Positions 19,838 to 28,719 of a DNA stretch of 64,000 bases are shown here, piece by piece (the first letter of the stretch is position 1; the number at the start of each line of letters is the position of its first letter). The position numbers and the translations under genes were made by a program. Origin of the DNA: Blautia faecis (GTDB lineage Bacteria; Bacillota; Clostridia; Lachnospirales; Lachnospiraceae). The notes under the pieces were generated by a model. The model was not told the origin of the DNA. It did not search any database and saw only the letters and a program-made list of their open reading frames with translations. Where the stretch lies: positions 1 through 64,000 of the forward strand of contig NZ_JAJCIA010000008.1 of NCBI RefSeq assembly GCF_020554845.1. The letters run 5' to 3'.

Positions 19838-20866
19838 ATGAATGATTTAGAGCAGACAAATATGCTTCAGCCATTGGTGGATGAGATTGAAACAGCAGTT
19901 TCAAATGCCAAAAAAGAGATAGCTGAAAAAGTAAACAGTGTAATTACAGAGACGTATTGGAAAATCGGAAAATATATTGTTGAGTTTGAGCAGGATGGAA
20001 ATGTTAAAGCAGCATACGGTTCAAAATTATTAACAACACTCTCGCATCAATTAACTTTGCGATTGGGACGAGGATACAGCCGCCCAAACCTCAACAATAT
20101 GCGGAAGTTTTATCTTTGTTATGAGAATTGTCAGACGGTGTCTGACAAATTGACATGGTCGCATATTTGTGAGCTGATAAAGATTGATGATGAATTAGAA
20201 AGAAGTTTTTACGAAAAAGAATGTTATAAGGAAAAGTGGGATGTAAGAACACTCAGGCGACAGATGGATTCCGCTTTGTTTCTTAGATTAGCTACAAGCA
20301 GAGATAAAGAAGGAATTCTGGCACTTGCCAGAGAGGGAATTACTTATGACAAGCCAGAGGATGTTATCAAGGATACTTACACATTAGAATTTTTGGGACT
20401 TCCGGAGAAAGAGCGTTATAGTGAGGAAGACTTGGAGCAGAAAATAATAGATAATCTCCAAAAATTCTTGTTGGAATTAGGAAAAGGATTTACCTTTGTG
20501 GGCAGGCAGTATCCCTTAACTGTAAACAATATTCATTACCATGTGGACTTGGTATTTTACCACAGAATTTTGAAATGCTTTGTGCTGATTGATTTAAAGA
20601 AAAATTCCGTCCAGCATATAGACATCGGTCAGATGAATATGTATATGGGGTATTTCGCAAAAGAAGAAAATATGGCAGATGATAACCCACCGATTGGCAT
20701 TATCCTGAGTCATAACAAAGATGAACTGCTTGTAGAATATGCAACTTACGGTATGGACAGCAATTTATTTGTTTCAAAATATGAATTGTATCTGCCAAAT
20801 CGCAATGAACTCCAAAAATTAGTGAACAATATTTTAGAGAAGGATACAGAAAAGAAAGAAGAGTAA
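19838..20866 (+). CDS. DUF1016 (YhcG-type) PDDEXK nuclease-domain protein
   Basis: This 342-residue protein has an N-terminal DUF1016 region (VNSVITETYWKIGKYIVEFE, RGYSRPNLNNMRKFY, QTVSDKLTWSHI) and a C-terminal PDDEXK-like core with HVDLVFYH near residue 232, VLIDLKK near 247 and GQMNMYMGYF near 267. AAAGGAT lies upstream of the ATG. YhcG-type proteins are linked to DNA-processing or defence functions, and here the gene stands between the helicase and the ArdC-like gene. It is flanked by its own palindrome and terminator, so it may be a separately acquired unit. Confidence 0.85.
   Translation: MNDLEQTNMLQPLVDEIETAVSNAKKEIAEKVNSVITETYWKIGKYIVEFEQDGNVKAAYGSKLLTTLSHQLTLRLGRGYSRPNLNNMRKFYLCYENCQTVSDKLTWSHICELIKIDDELERSFYEKECYKEKWDVRTLRRQMDSALFLRLATSRDKEGILALAREGITYDKPEDVIKDTYTLEFLGLPEKERYSEEDLEQKIIDNLQKFLLELGKGFTFVGRQYPLTVNNIHYHVDLVFYHRILKCFVLIDLKKNSVQHIDIGQMNMYMGYFAKEENMADDNPPIGIILSHNKDELLVEYATYGMDSNLFVSKYELYLPNRNELQKLVNNILEKDTEKKEE
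20128..20148 (+). repeat. internal copy of the DUF1016 palindrome
   Basis: Arms TTGTCAGAC and GTCTGACAA flank GGT within the codons for CQTVSDK. Over 22 bases it differs from the palindrome upstream of the gene at only two central positions. Confidence 0.7.
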
Positions 20867-20910
20867 TAAAAAAGCAATCTAAGAAAGATGCAAATTGAAT
20901 AGGCATATCG

Positions 20911-20941
20911 AAAAAGACAATCAGAGATGGTTGTCTTTTTT
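20911..20941 (+). terminator. rho-independent terminator after the DUF1016 gene
   Basis: Stem AAAAAGACAA with TTGTCTTTTT around a ten-base loop, with the T-run as part of the 3' arm. It separates the nuclease gene from the ArdC-like gene. Confidence 0.75.
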
Positions 20942-20970
20942 GCGTGGAAAAAAGAAAGGATAATCGAATT

Positions 20971-23900
20971 ATGGCAGATAAAAATACAGTTTATATGAGT
21001 GAAAAACAAAAAGTCAAAGAGATCACGGATAAGCTGGAAGCTGGCTTGAAAGAGCTTTTTGAAAGTGAAAAATATAAAAGCTATCTCAGCACCATGTCAA
21101 AATTTCATAATTACAGTTTTAACAATACGCTGCTGATTGCCATGCAGAAGCCGGAAGCTACGCTGGTGGCAGGCTATCAGGCGTGGCAGAAGAACTTTGA
21201 GCGGCACGTCAATAAAGGAGAAAAGGCAATCCGTATTCTTGCACCAGCTCCTTATAAAATCAAAGAGGAACGTGATAAGTTAGACCCTGTAACGGGAGAA
21301 ATGATGTTTGATGAAAACGGTATGCCGCAGAAAGAGGAAACAGAGGTTACCATTCCTGCCTTTCGTGCGGTATCTGTTTTTGATGTATCGCAGACGGATG
21401 GCAAGCCTATTCCGGAACTGGAAGTGAATGAGCTGTTATCTACGGTGGAGGGATATGAGGATTTTGTCCAGGCGCTTATGAATATTTCTCCTGTTCCGAT
21501 TGCATTTGAAGATATTCCCGGCGATTCCAAAGGGTATTTCAGTACAGCAGAAAAACGGATTGCTGTTCAGGAAAATATGAGCGAAAGCCAGACTTTGAAA
21601 ACAATGGTGCATGAGGTGGTTCATTCCATGCTGCATGATAAAGAAGTTAATCAGAGCATGGATATTCCGGTAAAGGACAGGAATACAAAGGAAGTGGAAG
21701 CGGAGAGTGTGGCTTTTACAGTGTGCCAGCATTTCGGTATAGATACATCCGATTATTCCTTTGGATATATCGCAGGCTGGAGCAGCGGCAGGAATATGAA
21801 AGAGCTGAAATCTTCCCTTGATACAATCCGAAAGACAGCTTCAGAACTGATTACAGGCATTGAGGGGGCAATGCAGGAGCTTCAGCTTAACCGGGAGATG
21901 GAGCAGGAACATGGAAAGGAAAGCATTCTGCTGGTACATAACGAGGATTTTTCAGAATACAATCTTGTCAGTGTCCGTGGAATGGACAGTGCAGAACTTA
22001 TATCCGCCCTTTCTACCATGAATGAAGAGGACAAATCGAATATACCGTCTTATCTTGAAAGTAAAGGGGCATGGACTACCGAACTTGCTGATGAGCAGAC
22101 AGAAGAAGCGGAGGAATATCATATTGATGTCCGCTATAACATGGATACAGACGAGCTTATTGATGTAAAGGAAAGAATGGAACAACCCATTGATACTAAT
22201 TTATCTGTCATGGGGCAGGCAGAACAACTTATCAATCAGTTGGAAGCAGAAAAAAATATTTTCACGTCTGAGGAGCGAAATCTGATTGTAAATTATGCCT
22301 ATAAACTTGATGATATGAATAAAACAAGGGAACTTGCAGAGAAACTGGCATATAGGGAGCAGTATGCCCAACAGGATGTGGCATTGACCATAATTGATGC
22401 AAAGGCGGAGATTGATGCCCTGCCTGATCCGATGATTGGTTTGTCGGAAATGAGGGAATATGGCTATCAATGGGATGAAATGCTGCCATTAACACAAGAG
22501 AAAGCATTGGAATTATTTGAACATGATTTGCCTGTATATTTGCTTCATACTGACGGTGCGGAATCATTGGCAGAAAGCAGGGAGCGTATAGAAGAGCATG
22601 AAGGTATCTTTGGGGTTGAAAAGGAAACATGGAATAAAGCATTGAAACAGCAGACTAAGATTACACTTATCTTAATGGACGAACAGGAGCGAGAATATAC
22701 ATACCCGTATCCAGTTGTGGCTGTCGATATAGAAGAAATGGGTGGGGATAGAACTGCGGTATTCAAGACCTCAGAGCCTATTTCAGATACTGATGTGGCA
22801 GAAATTCATAATGCTTTTTATGGAACTGATTTGGAATTTGAAATAGAAAAAGAATTAGGTATCACATGGGTGGAATCTATTAACTATGAGGACGGATCTG
22901 TTATTACACCTGAAATGGCAAGAAAAGAGCAGCTCCTATATGCTAGTACTGATAAATATGGAATTTATCAATTAAAGCCTAATCCGGAATTAGATTCCTT
23001 ACGTTTTGAGGGGACGGAATCCTTAAAGCGTATGGGCATTACAAAAGATAATTTTGATGCAATTAAACCAGAGAATTATACACTTTTATATGTGGGCGAA
23101 TTATCTGAACTGCAAAAAGAGACGCAGGGGGCAACTTTAGAGGCAATCTTTGAAAAATTCAACCTTGACCACCCAGAAGATTTCAGAGGACATTCGCTAT
23201 CTGTCAGCGATATAGTGGTGCTTCATCAGAACGGACAGAATACGGCTCATTTTGTGGATTCTTTTGGATATACGGAAATACCGGATTTTTTACGGGAGCA
23301 GACACCGGAAAAGGAAGAAATGCAGGACACTTCTGGACACAATGTCCAAAAGACAGAACCGGAAATAGATGGAGATGAAATCATTGATCTTGGCGATGAA
23401 ACAGAACAGGTGCTTGCGGAAATGAAAAAAACTTTGGAAAGTGAACAGGAAACAGAACTGGCATTTTCTATTGCAGACCGTTTTATCAGCATTCAGGAAG
23501 TGGATGGCGGTTATGATTATTCCATTATGGGAGCTGATTATAAGGAGATTGACGGAGGAATTTATGATAATCCTGATGTGACGATAAGGGAAGCCTTGCA
23601 TGATATTTTAGAGGATTTGAAGTCACAGCCGGATTACAATGGTGCAAAAGGAAATATCCAAAGAGAAGATGAACTGATACCGATGGATTATGATGGACTG
23701 ATGGAAAAAGCAGAGGAAGCAAATCGTATTATTCCGGAGAGTACACCGAGCAGTGTGGTGGCAGATTTTAAGGCAAAGACCGGGGAATTATTCCACGATA
23801 TTAGTGAAATGAATCCGGAAGAAATCGAGGAAACTGTGAAATGCCATGTGCAGGCGAAGATTGAAGAGTATGATATTGATGCAACAATCGTGGATGTTGC

Positions 23901-24999
23901 TGTAACAGGAAGCAGATGCAGGGGATTAGAGCATGAAGGTTCTGACCTTGATGTGGTGGTGGAACTTTCCACAGCGGAACGGGAGGACGATTTATTTAAT
24001 GCCTTTAATGAGGATGGACTTCATATCGGAGAAGTAAAAGTTGACATCAATCCAATTACAGCCCAACGCACAGGTACGCTGGAATCCTATCTGCCACAGG
24101 TGGAAGAATATTTGGAGGGCGTCAGACAGGTAAGAGAGCAGGAAAAGGAGAGCGCAGAAGTAACTTTAACTGTTTCGGAATGTGGAGAATTTCATAATCT
24201 TGGTGAGTGTTATGAGAATATTCCTACGGTGGATGAAGCTATAGCAATCTGGAAGCAGATACCTTCAGAGCGGATGAATGGTATTCCGGCAATCGGAATC
24301 AATATCCTAGGGAGAGGGGCGGAACCCTACGAGGATTACGAGATTGATGTTTTATCTGGAAAGAGGATTGACCTTGGGGTTTTGGACTATGTTCCTGATA
24401 TTAAAAACAATCCGCAGGCAATGGAAGTCATTACGGAACTGGTGGCTAAATTGCCCGATATGGAGATAGATGGCGTGATGAGTGAAGAAATGGAAGCAAG
24501 AGTGTGGGAACTGCGTATGCCGGACTTGCCACAGGAGGAACAGCTTGCAGTAGAACTTGACCGACTTTCCTACGATTATGATACTGTACTGTATCACGAT
24601 AGTACAAGAAATATGACCGAGAATGTATCAGAGCTTGCAGAATCCATAAAACAGGGCGATACCGGACATTTAACAACGTGGCTTGCAGACATTATTTCGG
24701 AGGGAGCTGTACCAGAGGAAATAAAACGAGCAACGGAGCTTCTGGAAAAACTGACAGAGTATAAGCCGCTTGCCAAGATTGAGGAGGCAGAAGAACAGAA
24801 TTATAATATGATTGATAATGTGCTGAATAATGGTGTTGGGGAGAAAGCCCAAAGGGAAGAAAATAAGAGAATGGAGGAGAAGCCTCCAGCAAGGGTTTCC
24901 TTAAAAGTTCGTCTTGCAGAGAAAAAGGCACAGGTAGAAGGGAAATCGAAAGAACATGATGTTCAGGAAAATGAAAAGAAAAGTCATAGGGAGATGTAA
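20971..24999 (+). CDS. ArdC-like antirestriction protein with zincin and nucleotidyltransferase domains
   Basis: This 1342-residue multidomain protein starts with an ArdC N-terminal-like DNA-binding region (KYKSYLSTMSKFHNYSFNNTLL). A zincin motif HEVVH follows near residues 214-218. The middle contains LPD-type repeats, and near residue 980 there is a MNT/polymerase-beta-type nucleotidyltransferase signature, GSRCRGLEHEGSDLDVVVE. ATG 20971 is preferred because AAAGGA precedes it at good spacing; an upstream GTG at 20944 is unsupported. The protein probably protects incoming element DNA or acts on host factors. A coding palindrome lies near residue 787 (23329-23353), and a weak copy (KEHDVQEN) sits near its end. 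Confidence 0.85.
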   Translation: MADKNTVYMSEKQKVKEITDKLEAGLKELFESEKYKSYLSTMSKFHNYSFNNTLLIAMQKPEATLVAGYQAWQKNFERHVNKGEKAIRILAPAPYKIKEERDKLDPVTGEMMFDENGMPQKEETEVTIPAFRAVSVFDVSQTDGKPIPELEVNELLSTVEGYEDFVQALMNISPVPIAFEDIPGDSKGYFSTAEKRIAVQENMSESQTLKTMVHEVVHSMLHDKEVNQSMDIPVKDRNTKEVEAESVAFTVCQHFGIDTSDYSFGYIAGWSSGRNMKELKSSLDTIRKTASELITGIEGAMQELQLNREMEQEHGKESILLVHNEDFSEYNLVSVRGMDSAELISALSTMNEEDKSNIPSYLESKGAWTTELADEQTEEAEEYHIDVRYNMDTDELIDVKERMEQPIDTNLSVMGQAEQLINQLEAEKNIFTSEERNLIVNYAYKLDDMNKTRELAEKLAYREQYAQQDVALTIIDAKAEIDALPDPMIGLSEMREYGYQWDEMLPLTQEKALELFEHDLPVYLLHTDGAESLAESRERIEEHEGIFGVEKETWNKALKQQTKITLILMDEQEREYTYPYPVVAVDIEEMGGDRTAVFKTSEPISDTDVAEIHNAFYGTDLEFEIEKELGITWVESINYEDGSVITPEMARKEQLLYASTDKYGIYQLKPNPELDSLRFEGTESLKRMGITKDNFDAIKPENYTLLYVGELSELQKETQGATLEAIFEKFNLDHPEDFRGHSLSVSDIVVLHQNGQNTAHFVDSFGYTEIPDFLREQTPEKEEMQDTSGHNVQKTEPEIDGDEIIDLGDETEQVLAEMKKTLESEQETELAFSIADRFISIQEVDGGYDYSIMGADYKEIDGGIYDNPDVTIREALHDILEDLKSQPDYNGAKGNIQREDELIPMDYDGLMEKAEEANRIIPESTPSSVVADFKAKTGELFHDISEMNPEEIEETVKCHVQAKIEEYDIDATIVDVAVTGSRCRGLEHEGSDLDVVVELSTAEREDDLFNAFNEDGLHIGEVKVDINPITAQRTGTLESYLPQVEEYLEGVRQVREQEKESAEVTLTVSECGEFHNLGECYENIPTVDEAIAIWKQIPSERMNGIPAIGINILGRGAEPYEDYEIDVLSGKRIDLGVLDYVPDIKNNPQAMEVITELVAKLPDMEIDGVMSEEMEARVWELRMPDLPQEEQLAVELDRLSYDYDTVLYHDSTRNMTENVSELAESIKQGDTGHLTTWLADIISEGAVPEEIKRATELLEKLTEYKPLAKIEEAEEQNYNMIDNVLNNGVGEKAQREENKRMEEKPPARVSLKVRLAEKKAQVEGKSKEHDVQENEKKSHREM
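23329..23353 (+). repeat. coding palindrome, copy 4
   Basis: ACTTCTGGACA, CAA, TGTCCAAAAGA is read as TSGHNVQKT in the ArdC-like protein, in the same codon phase as the other three copies. A degenerate relative, GAACA-TGA-TGTTC, is read as EHDVQ at 24952-24964. Confidence 0.85.
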
Positions 25000-25230
25000 G
25001 TGCTGAATAAGAGATTTACCGTAGAAGAAAGTAATTTAATCAGTATTTTTATGGAAGAAGGTATAGATTCAGATGTGGGCGGCAGAAAAAAGGTCATAAA
25101 TGGTATTGATAAAGCACTGAAATATCTGGAGGATGATGAGATGGTTGAATTGTCATTATGTGTCCTTGTAAAATTAAAGGAATTGACGGATCATGAATTT
25201 ATGAAGATGGAGTTTGTAGCGGCAGAGTAA
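25000..25230 (+). CDS. transposon-transfer assisting (TTRAP) family protein
   Basis: This 76-residue protein begins LNKRFTVEESNLISIFMEE and is mostly helical and acidic, matching the TTRAP family of conjugative transposons. It starts with GTG immediately after the stop of the ArdC-like gene, and the AGGGAGATG at the end of that gene serves as ribosome site. It closes the plus-strand transfer operon. Confidence 0.8.
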   Translation: MLNKRFTVEESNLISIFMEEGIDSDVGGRKKVINGIDKALKYLEDDEMVELSLCVLVKLKELTDHEFMKMEFVAAE

Positions 25231-25240
25231 CATCAAACGT

Positions 25241-25280
25241 AAGGCAGAACATGGCTTTTGGTGGCTGTGTTCTGTCTTTT
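25241..25280 (+). terminator. terminator of the ICE transfer operon
   Basis: Arms AAGGCAGAACA and TGTTCTGTCTT (one mismatch) followed by TTT. It separates the transfer operon from the cargo island promoter. Confidence 0.7.
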
Positions 25281-25291
25281 TGAATAAGAAC

Positions 25292-25322
25292 TTGACTGAT
25301 AAATATTACGGGTGTAATATTT
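25292..25322 (+). promoter_or_regulatory. promoter and BlaI-type operator of the PBP operon
   Basis: TTGACT (25292-25297) and TAATAT (25315-25320) are 17 bases apart. The perfect palindrome AAATATTAC-GGGT-GTAATATTT (25301-25322) covers the spacer and the -10 box. It has the TTAC-N4-GTAA form shared by the other boxes of this island and resembles BlaI/MecI operators (TACA/TGTA). Repressor binding here would block RNA polymerase. Confidence 0.85.
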
Positions 25323-25358
25323 ATAACGAAAGGGAGTAAATTTTTTTACTTCAAAATC

Positions 25359-25370
25359 TTACACTTGTAA
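25359..25370 (+). promoter_or_regulatory. second BlaI-type operator of the PBP operon
   Basis: TTAC-ACTT-GTAA in the 5' leader, 46 bases before the PBP start codon. Confidence 0.7.
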
Positions 25371-25415
25371 TATATAAGCGTAGTACATTGATACGAATAA
25401 GAAATGGAGGTAACG

Positions 25416-27530
25416 ATGAAGGCAAAACATAGAACCAAAAGAATACAAAGATATAGAAAAATGTTGGGCATTATAGTGTTGATGTTAACAATTACTTTGA
25501 TTGGAGTAGTTGTGAGTGCAACAGTATTATATAAAAGAAAAAATGCGTGTAAAACACCAGATACTATCTTAGTAGAGTATATGATGCATATTCCAAAACA
25601 AGAATACGAAGAAATGTATGCAATGATTGATTTGGAGTCATCTGGATATATCAGTAAGGAAGATTTTCTGAAGAGAAATTCCACTATTTATGAGGGAATT
25701 GAAATGCAAAACATGTCGATAAAAAATGTCGAGTATGTGGAGGAAGATAAAAAAGTAACATATTTGACTTCGTTTGATACAGTGGCAGGAACTATCAGCT
25801 TTGAGAATGAGGCATTTTTTATAAATGGAGAAGAAGGATATAAATTGGTTTGGGATGATTCCATGATTTTTCCTAATCTGACTTCTGCAGATAAAGTAAG
25901 AGTTTCTACTACACAGGCAGAGCGAGGAGAAATTCTGGATAGGAACGGACGTGTCCTTGCAGGAAAAGGTACAGCATCTTCAGTTGGAATTGTTCCGGGC
26001 AAGTTGGAAAACAGAGAGGAAGCAATCGCACAGATTGCAGGACTATTGCAAATCACAACGGAAGCGATAGAAAAGAACCTGTCTGCAAAGTGGGTAAAGG
26101 ATGATTCTTTTGTACCTATTAAAACGATTCCAAGAGTGGAAGAAATTGAGTTAATGTCTATCAGTCCAGAGGAAGAAGTTTTAAAGGAGAAAGAAAGGCA
26201 TGATAAGTTGCTGGAGATTCCCGGAGTGATGATATCTGATGTTGAAGTGCGTGAATACCCATTAGGGGAAGCCGCTGCGCATTTGGTCGGGTATGTTCAA
26301 AGCGTTACTGCGGAAGATTTAGAGGAACATGCAGGAGAAGGTTATACAGCCAATAGTGTAATCGGCAGAAGCGGAATGGAGGGCTTGTTCGAGAAAGAAC
26401 TGAAAGGCCAGAACGGTTGCAGGATTTACATTGTAAATTCGGAAGATAAAGAGAAGGAGGAACTGGCTTGTATCCTGGTACAGCATGGGCAGGACATCCG
26501 GCTTACGATAGATACTGATTTGCAGGTTTCCTTGTACGAACAGTTTAAGGAAGATAAAAGCTGCTCGGTAGCCATAAATCATTATACCGGAGAGGTATTG
26601 GCTTTGGTCAGCACACCGGCTTATGACAATAACGATTTTATTATGGGATTATCGAGTGAGCAGTGGACTGTACTTAACGAGGACGAGAATAAGCCAATGT
26701 ATAATCGGTTCCGGCAAGTGTGGTGTCCGGGATCTACCTTCAAACCAATTATAGCTGCGATTGGTTTACAATCAGGAGCAATCGATCCAATGGAAGATTA
26801 CGGGAACGTAGGATTAAGTTGGCAAAAAGATGCATCGTGGGGTTCATATCATGTAACAACGCTTCATGCGTATGAACCAGTCATTTTAGAGAATGCCTTG
26901 ATTTATTCTGATAATATTTATTTCGCAAAAGCAGCATTAAAGATTGGATCGGATGAGTTGGAGAATTCTTTGATACGGCTTGGTTTCAATGAGGAACTAC
27001 CATTTGAGATTAAGATGGCAGAATCTCAGTATTCCAATACAGAAGGCATTGAAACTGAAATACAGTTAGCTGACAGCGGTTACGGACAAGGACAGATTTT
27101 AGTGAATCCGTTGCATATGGCATGTATTTATTCTGCTTTCTGTAATGAGGGAAATGTAATAAAGCCTTATTTGGTATATCAGAATGAAGCGGAAGCTGAG
27201 TATTGGATTCCGGGTGCCTTTTCTAACGAGACAGCAAGTCGTGTATTGGAAGGAACAAAGAAGGTTGTGAATGATTCTAATGGAACTGGATATGCAGCCC
27301 ATCGAGATGACATTCTTTTAGCAGGAAAAACAGGTACGGCAGAAATAAAGGCATCGAAGGATGATACTTCGGGTACAGAATTAGGATGGTTTGCAATTTT
27401 TACAGCAGAAGATACGGAATGTCCTATATTGATTATCAGTATGGTAGAAGATGTGAAAGGAAGAGGAGGAAGCGGATATGTTGTTAAGAAAGACAGTCTG
27501 GTTCTGGAAGAGTGGTTTAGCAGTCATTAG
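25416..27530 (+). CDS. MecA-like class B penicillin-binding protein
   Basis: This 704-residue DD-transpeptidase is likely to cross-link peptidoglycan. It has a membrane anchor near residues 17-38, an NTF2-like MecA_N region to about 145, a dimerisation domain beginning STTQAERGEILDRNGRVLA, and a transpeptidase domain with STFK (Ser 440, Lys 443), SDN (498-500) and KTG (638-640), so all three active-site motifs are intact. ATG 25416 is chosen because GGAGG lies just upstream; the ATG at 25404 overlaps that site. PBPs of this architecture include low-affinity, resistance-conferring forms such as PBP2a. Control by BlaI-type boxes and linkage to blaR1-blaI support a resistance role, but affinity cannot be read from the sequence. 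Confidence 0.9.
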   Translation: MKAKHRTKRIQRYRKMLGIIVLMLTITLIGVVVSATVLYKRKNACKTPDTILVEYMMHIPKQEYEEMYAMIDLESSGYISKEDFLKRNSTIYEGIEMQNMSIKNVEYVEEDKKVTYLTSFDTVAGTISFENEAFFINGEEGYKLVWDDSMIFPNLTSADKVRVSTTQAERGEILDRNGRVLAGKGTASSVGIVPGKLENREEAIAQIAGLLQITTEAIEKNLSAKWVKDDSFVPIKTIPRVEEIELMSISPEEEVLKEKERHDKLLEIPGVMISDVEVREYPLGEAAAHLVGYVQSVTAEDLEEHAGEGYTANSVIGRSGMEGLFEKELKGQNGCRIYIVNSEDKEKEELACILVQHGQDIRLTIDTDLQVSLYEQFKEDKSCSVAINHYTGEVLALVSTPAYDNNDFIMGLSSEQWTVLNEDENKPMYNRFRQVWCPGSTFKPIIAAIGLQSGAIDPMEDYGNVGLSWQKDASWGSYHVTTLHAYEPVILENALIYSDNIYFAKAALKIGSDELENSLIRLGFNEELPFEIKMAESQYSNTEGIETEIQLADSGYGQGQILVNPLHMACIYSAFCNEGNVIKPYLVYQNEAEAEYWIPGAFSNETASRVLEGTKKVVNDSNGTGYAAHRDDILLAGKTGTAEIKASKDDTSGTELGWFAIFTAEDTECPILIISMVEDVKGRGGSGYVVKKDSLVLEEWFSSH

Positions 27531-28719
27531 TTTTGTACTGATGTTTAGTATTTCGGGGTGTAGCGATACACCACCGGAAGAAGATACAGTTTCGGAAACA
27601 GTAATTGATGTTCAGGACGTTTCAGAAGAAGAACAGGAGAATGAAGAAGAAATTATAAACATCTGCATAGATCTTTATGACAAGGCAGCAGAGGAAAATA
27701 AGTTAGATGATTTGGAAATAATTCGGAGTATTGTAAATCGTCTTGGAGAAAATGAGTATCCTGCTGTTGACAGCAGAAATCAAGTGAATATGACGGAAGC
27801 GGAGCAGGTACTGGAATTTTGTGAAAAGGTGGATGCACAGGAAGAAGCAGATATAACGATTCTTGAAGTCGGCTATTTGGGCGGATTTGTAAAATACGAT
27901 TTGCACACAAAAGACGGAAATGTAGATGTGGTCAGAAGCTATTATGGATACGAAAATGGAGAAATACAGAAAGAAGTTACTGGGAGGTATCAAGCAGAGT
28001 ATTGGAATTATACAGAAGAAGGTTACCTGATGTTTTCTGGTGTCTGGTTTTCAGAAGAATTATACGTTCTTACATTGAGTGGAGCAGAGGAGCATACCGC
28101 ATTACGAGTACAGCCATTGGATGAAACATATAGGGAACTGAGTCGGAAATATCTTCTTCCAATCAGCTTTGAACAGAATAATATGTTTATTGTGGATTGG
28201 AGTGAAGAAGATTTTGGGGATTTGAATTTCTATGATATGTATGACATTCTTTATCCAAAAGTGAATGGTCAGTATGTTCCTTATGTTGCAGATGACAATT
28301 TGTCAGTCAGTGCAGTTTATCGGATTCCAAAAGAGGAATTTGAAAGCGTTATTATGAAATATTTCAATATTGATAGTGAAACGCTGCAATCCAAAACTGT
28401 TTATGATTCGGAGAATTCGACCTATGAATACAAACCGAGAGGCTTCGAAGAAGTAGAGTATCCGGAATACCCATATTCAGAAGTAATCGGGTATACGGAG
28501 AACAGTGATGGAACAATTACACTTACTGCTAATGTGGTATTTCCTTATTCGGGAAATTCCAAAGTATATGCCCACGAGGTTGTGGTTCGTCCTTTGGAGG
28601 ATGGCGGGGTACAATATGTATCCAATCGAATTATACCCTCCGAGGATAATTCTGAGGAAACATGGCATACGCCACGGTTGACGTTAGAAGAATGGGAAGA
28701 ATTATACGGAGGCGAATAA
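27478..28719 (+). CDS. cargo lipoprotein, paralogue 1
   Basis: This 413-residue protein has a signal peptide with a lipobox ending ISGC (Cys 28), then an acidic linker and a globular region. The conserved block IPKEEFESVIMKYFNIDSE and the later EVIGYTENSDGTITLT also occur, in changed form, in the next two genes. It starts inside the PBP gene (53-base overlap) with its own AGGAGG, so the two are translationally coupled. No known family is recognised. A surface role linked to the PBP is inference. Confidence 0.75.
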   Translation: MLLRKTVWFWKSGLAVISFVLMFSISGCSDTPPEEDTVSETVIDVQDVSEEEQENEEEIINICIDLYDKAAEENKLDDLEIIRSIVNRLGENEYPAVDSRNQVNMTEAEQVLEFCEKVDAQEEADITILEVGYLGGFVKYDLHTKDGNVDVVRSYYGYENGEIQKEVTGRYQAEYWNYTEEGYLMFSGVWFSEELYVLTLSGAEEHTALRVQPLDETYRELSRKYLLPISFEQNNMFIVDWSEEDFGDLNFYDMYDILYPKVNGQYVPYVADDNLSVSAVYRIPKEEFESVIMKYFNIDSETLQSKTVYDSENSTYEYKPRGFEEVEYPEYPYSEVIGYTENSDGTITLTANVVFPYSGNSKVYAHEVVVRPLEDGGVQYVSNRIIPSEDNSEETWHTPRLTLEEWEELYGGE

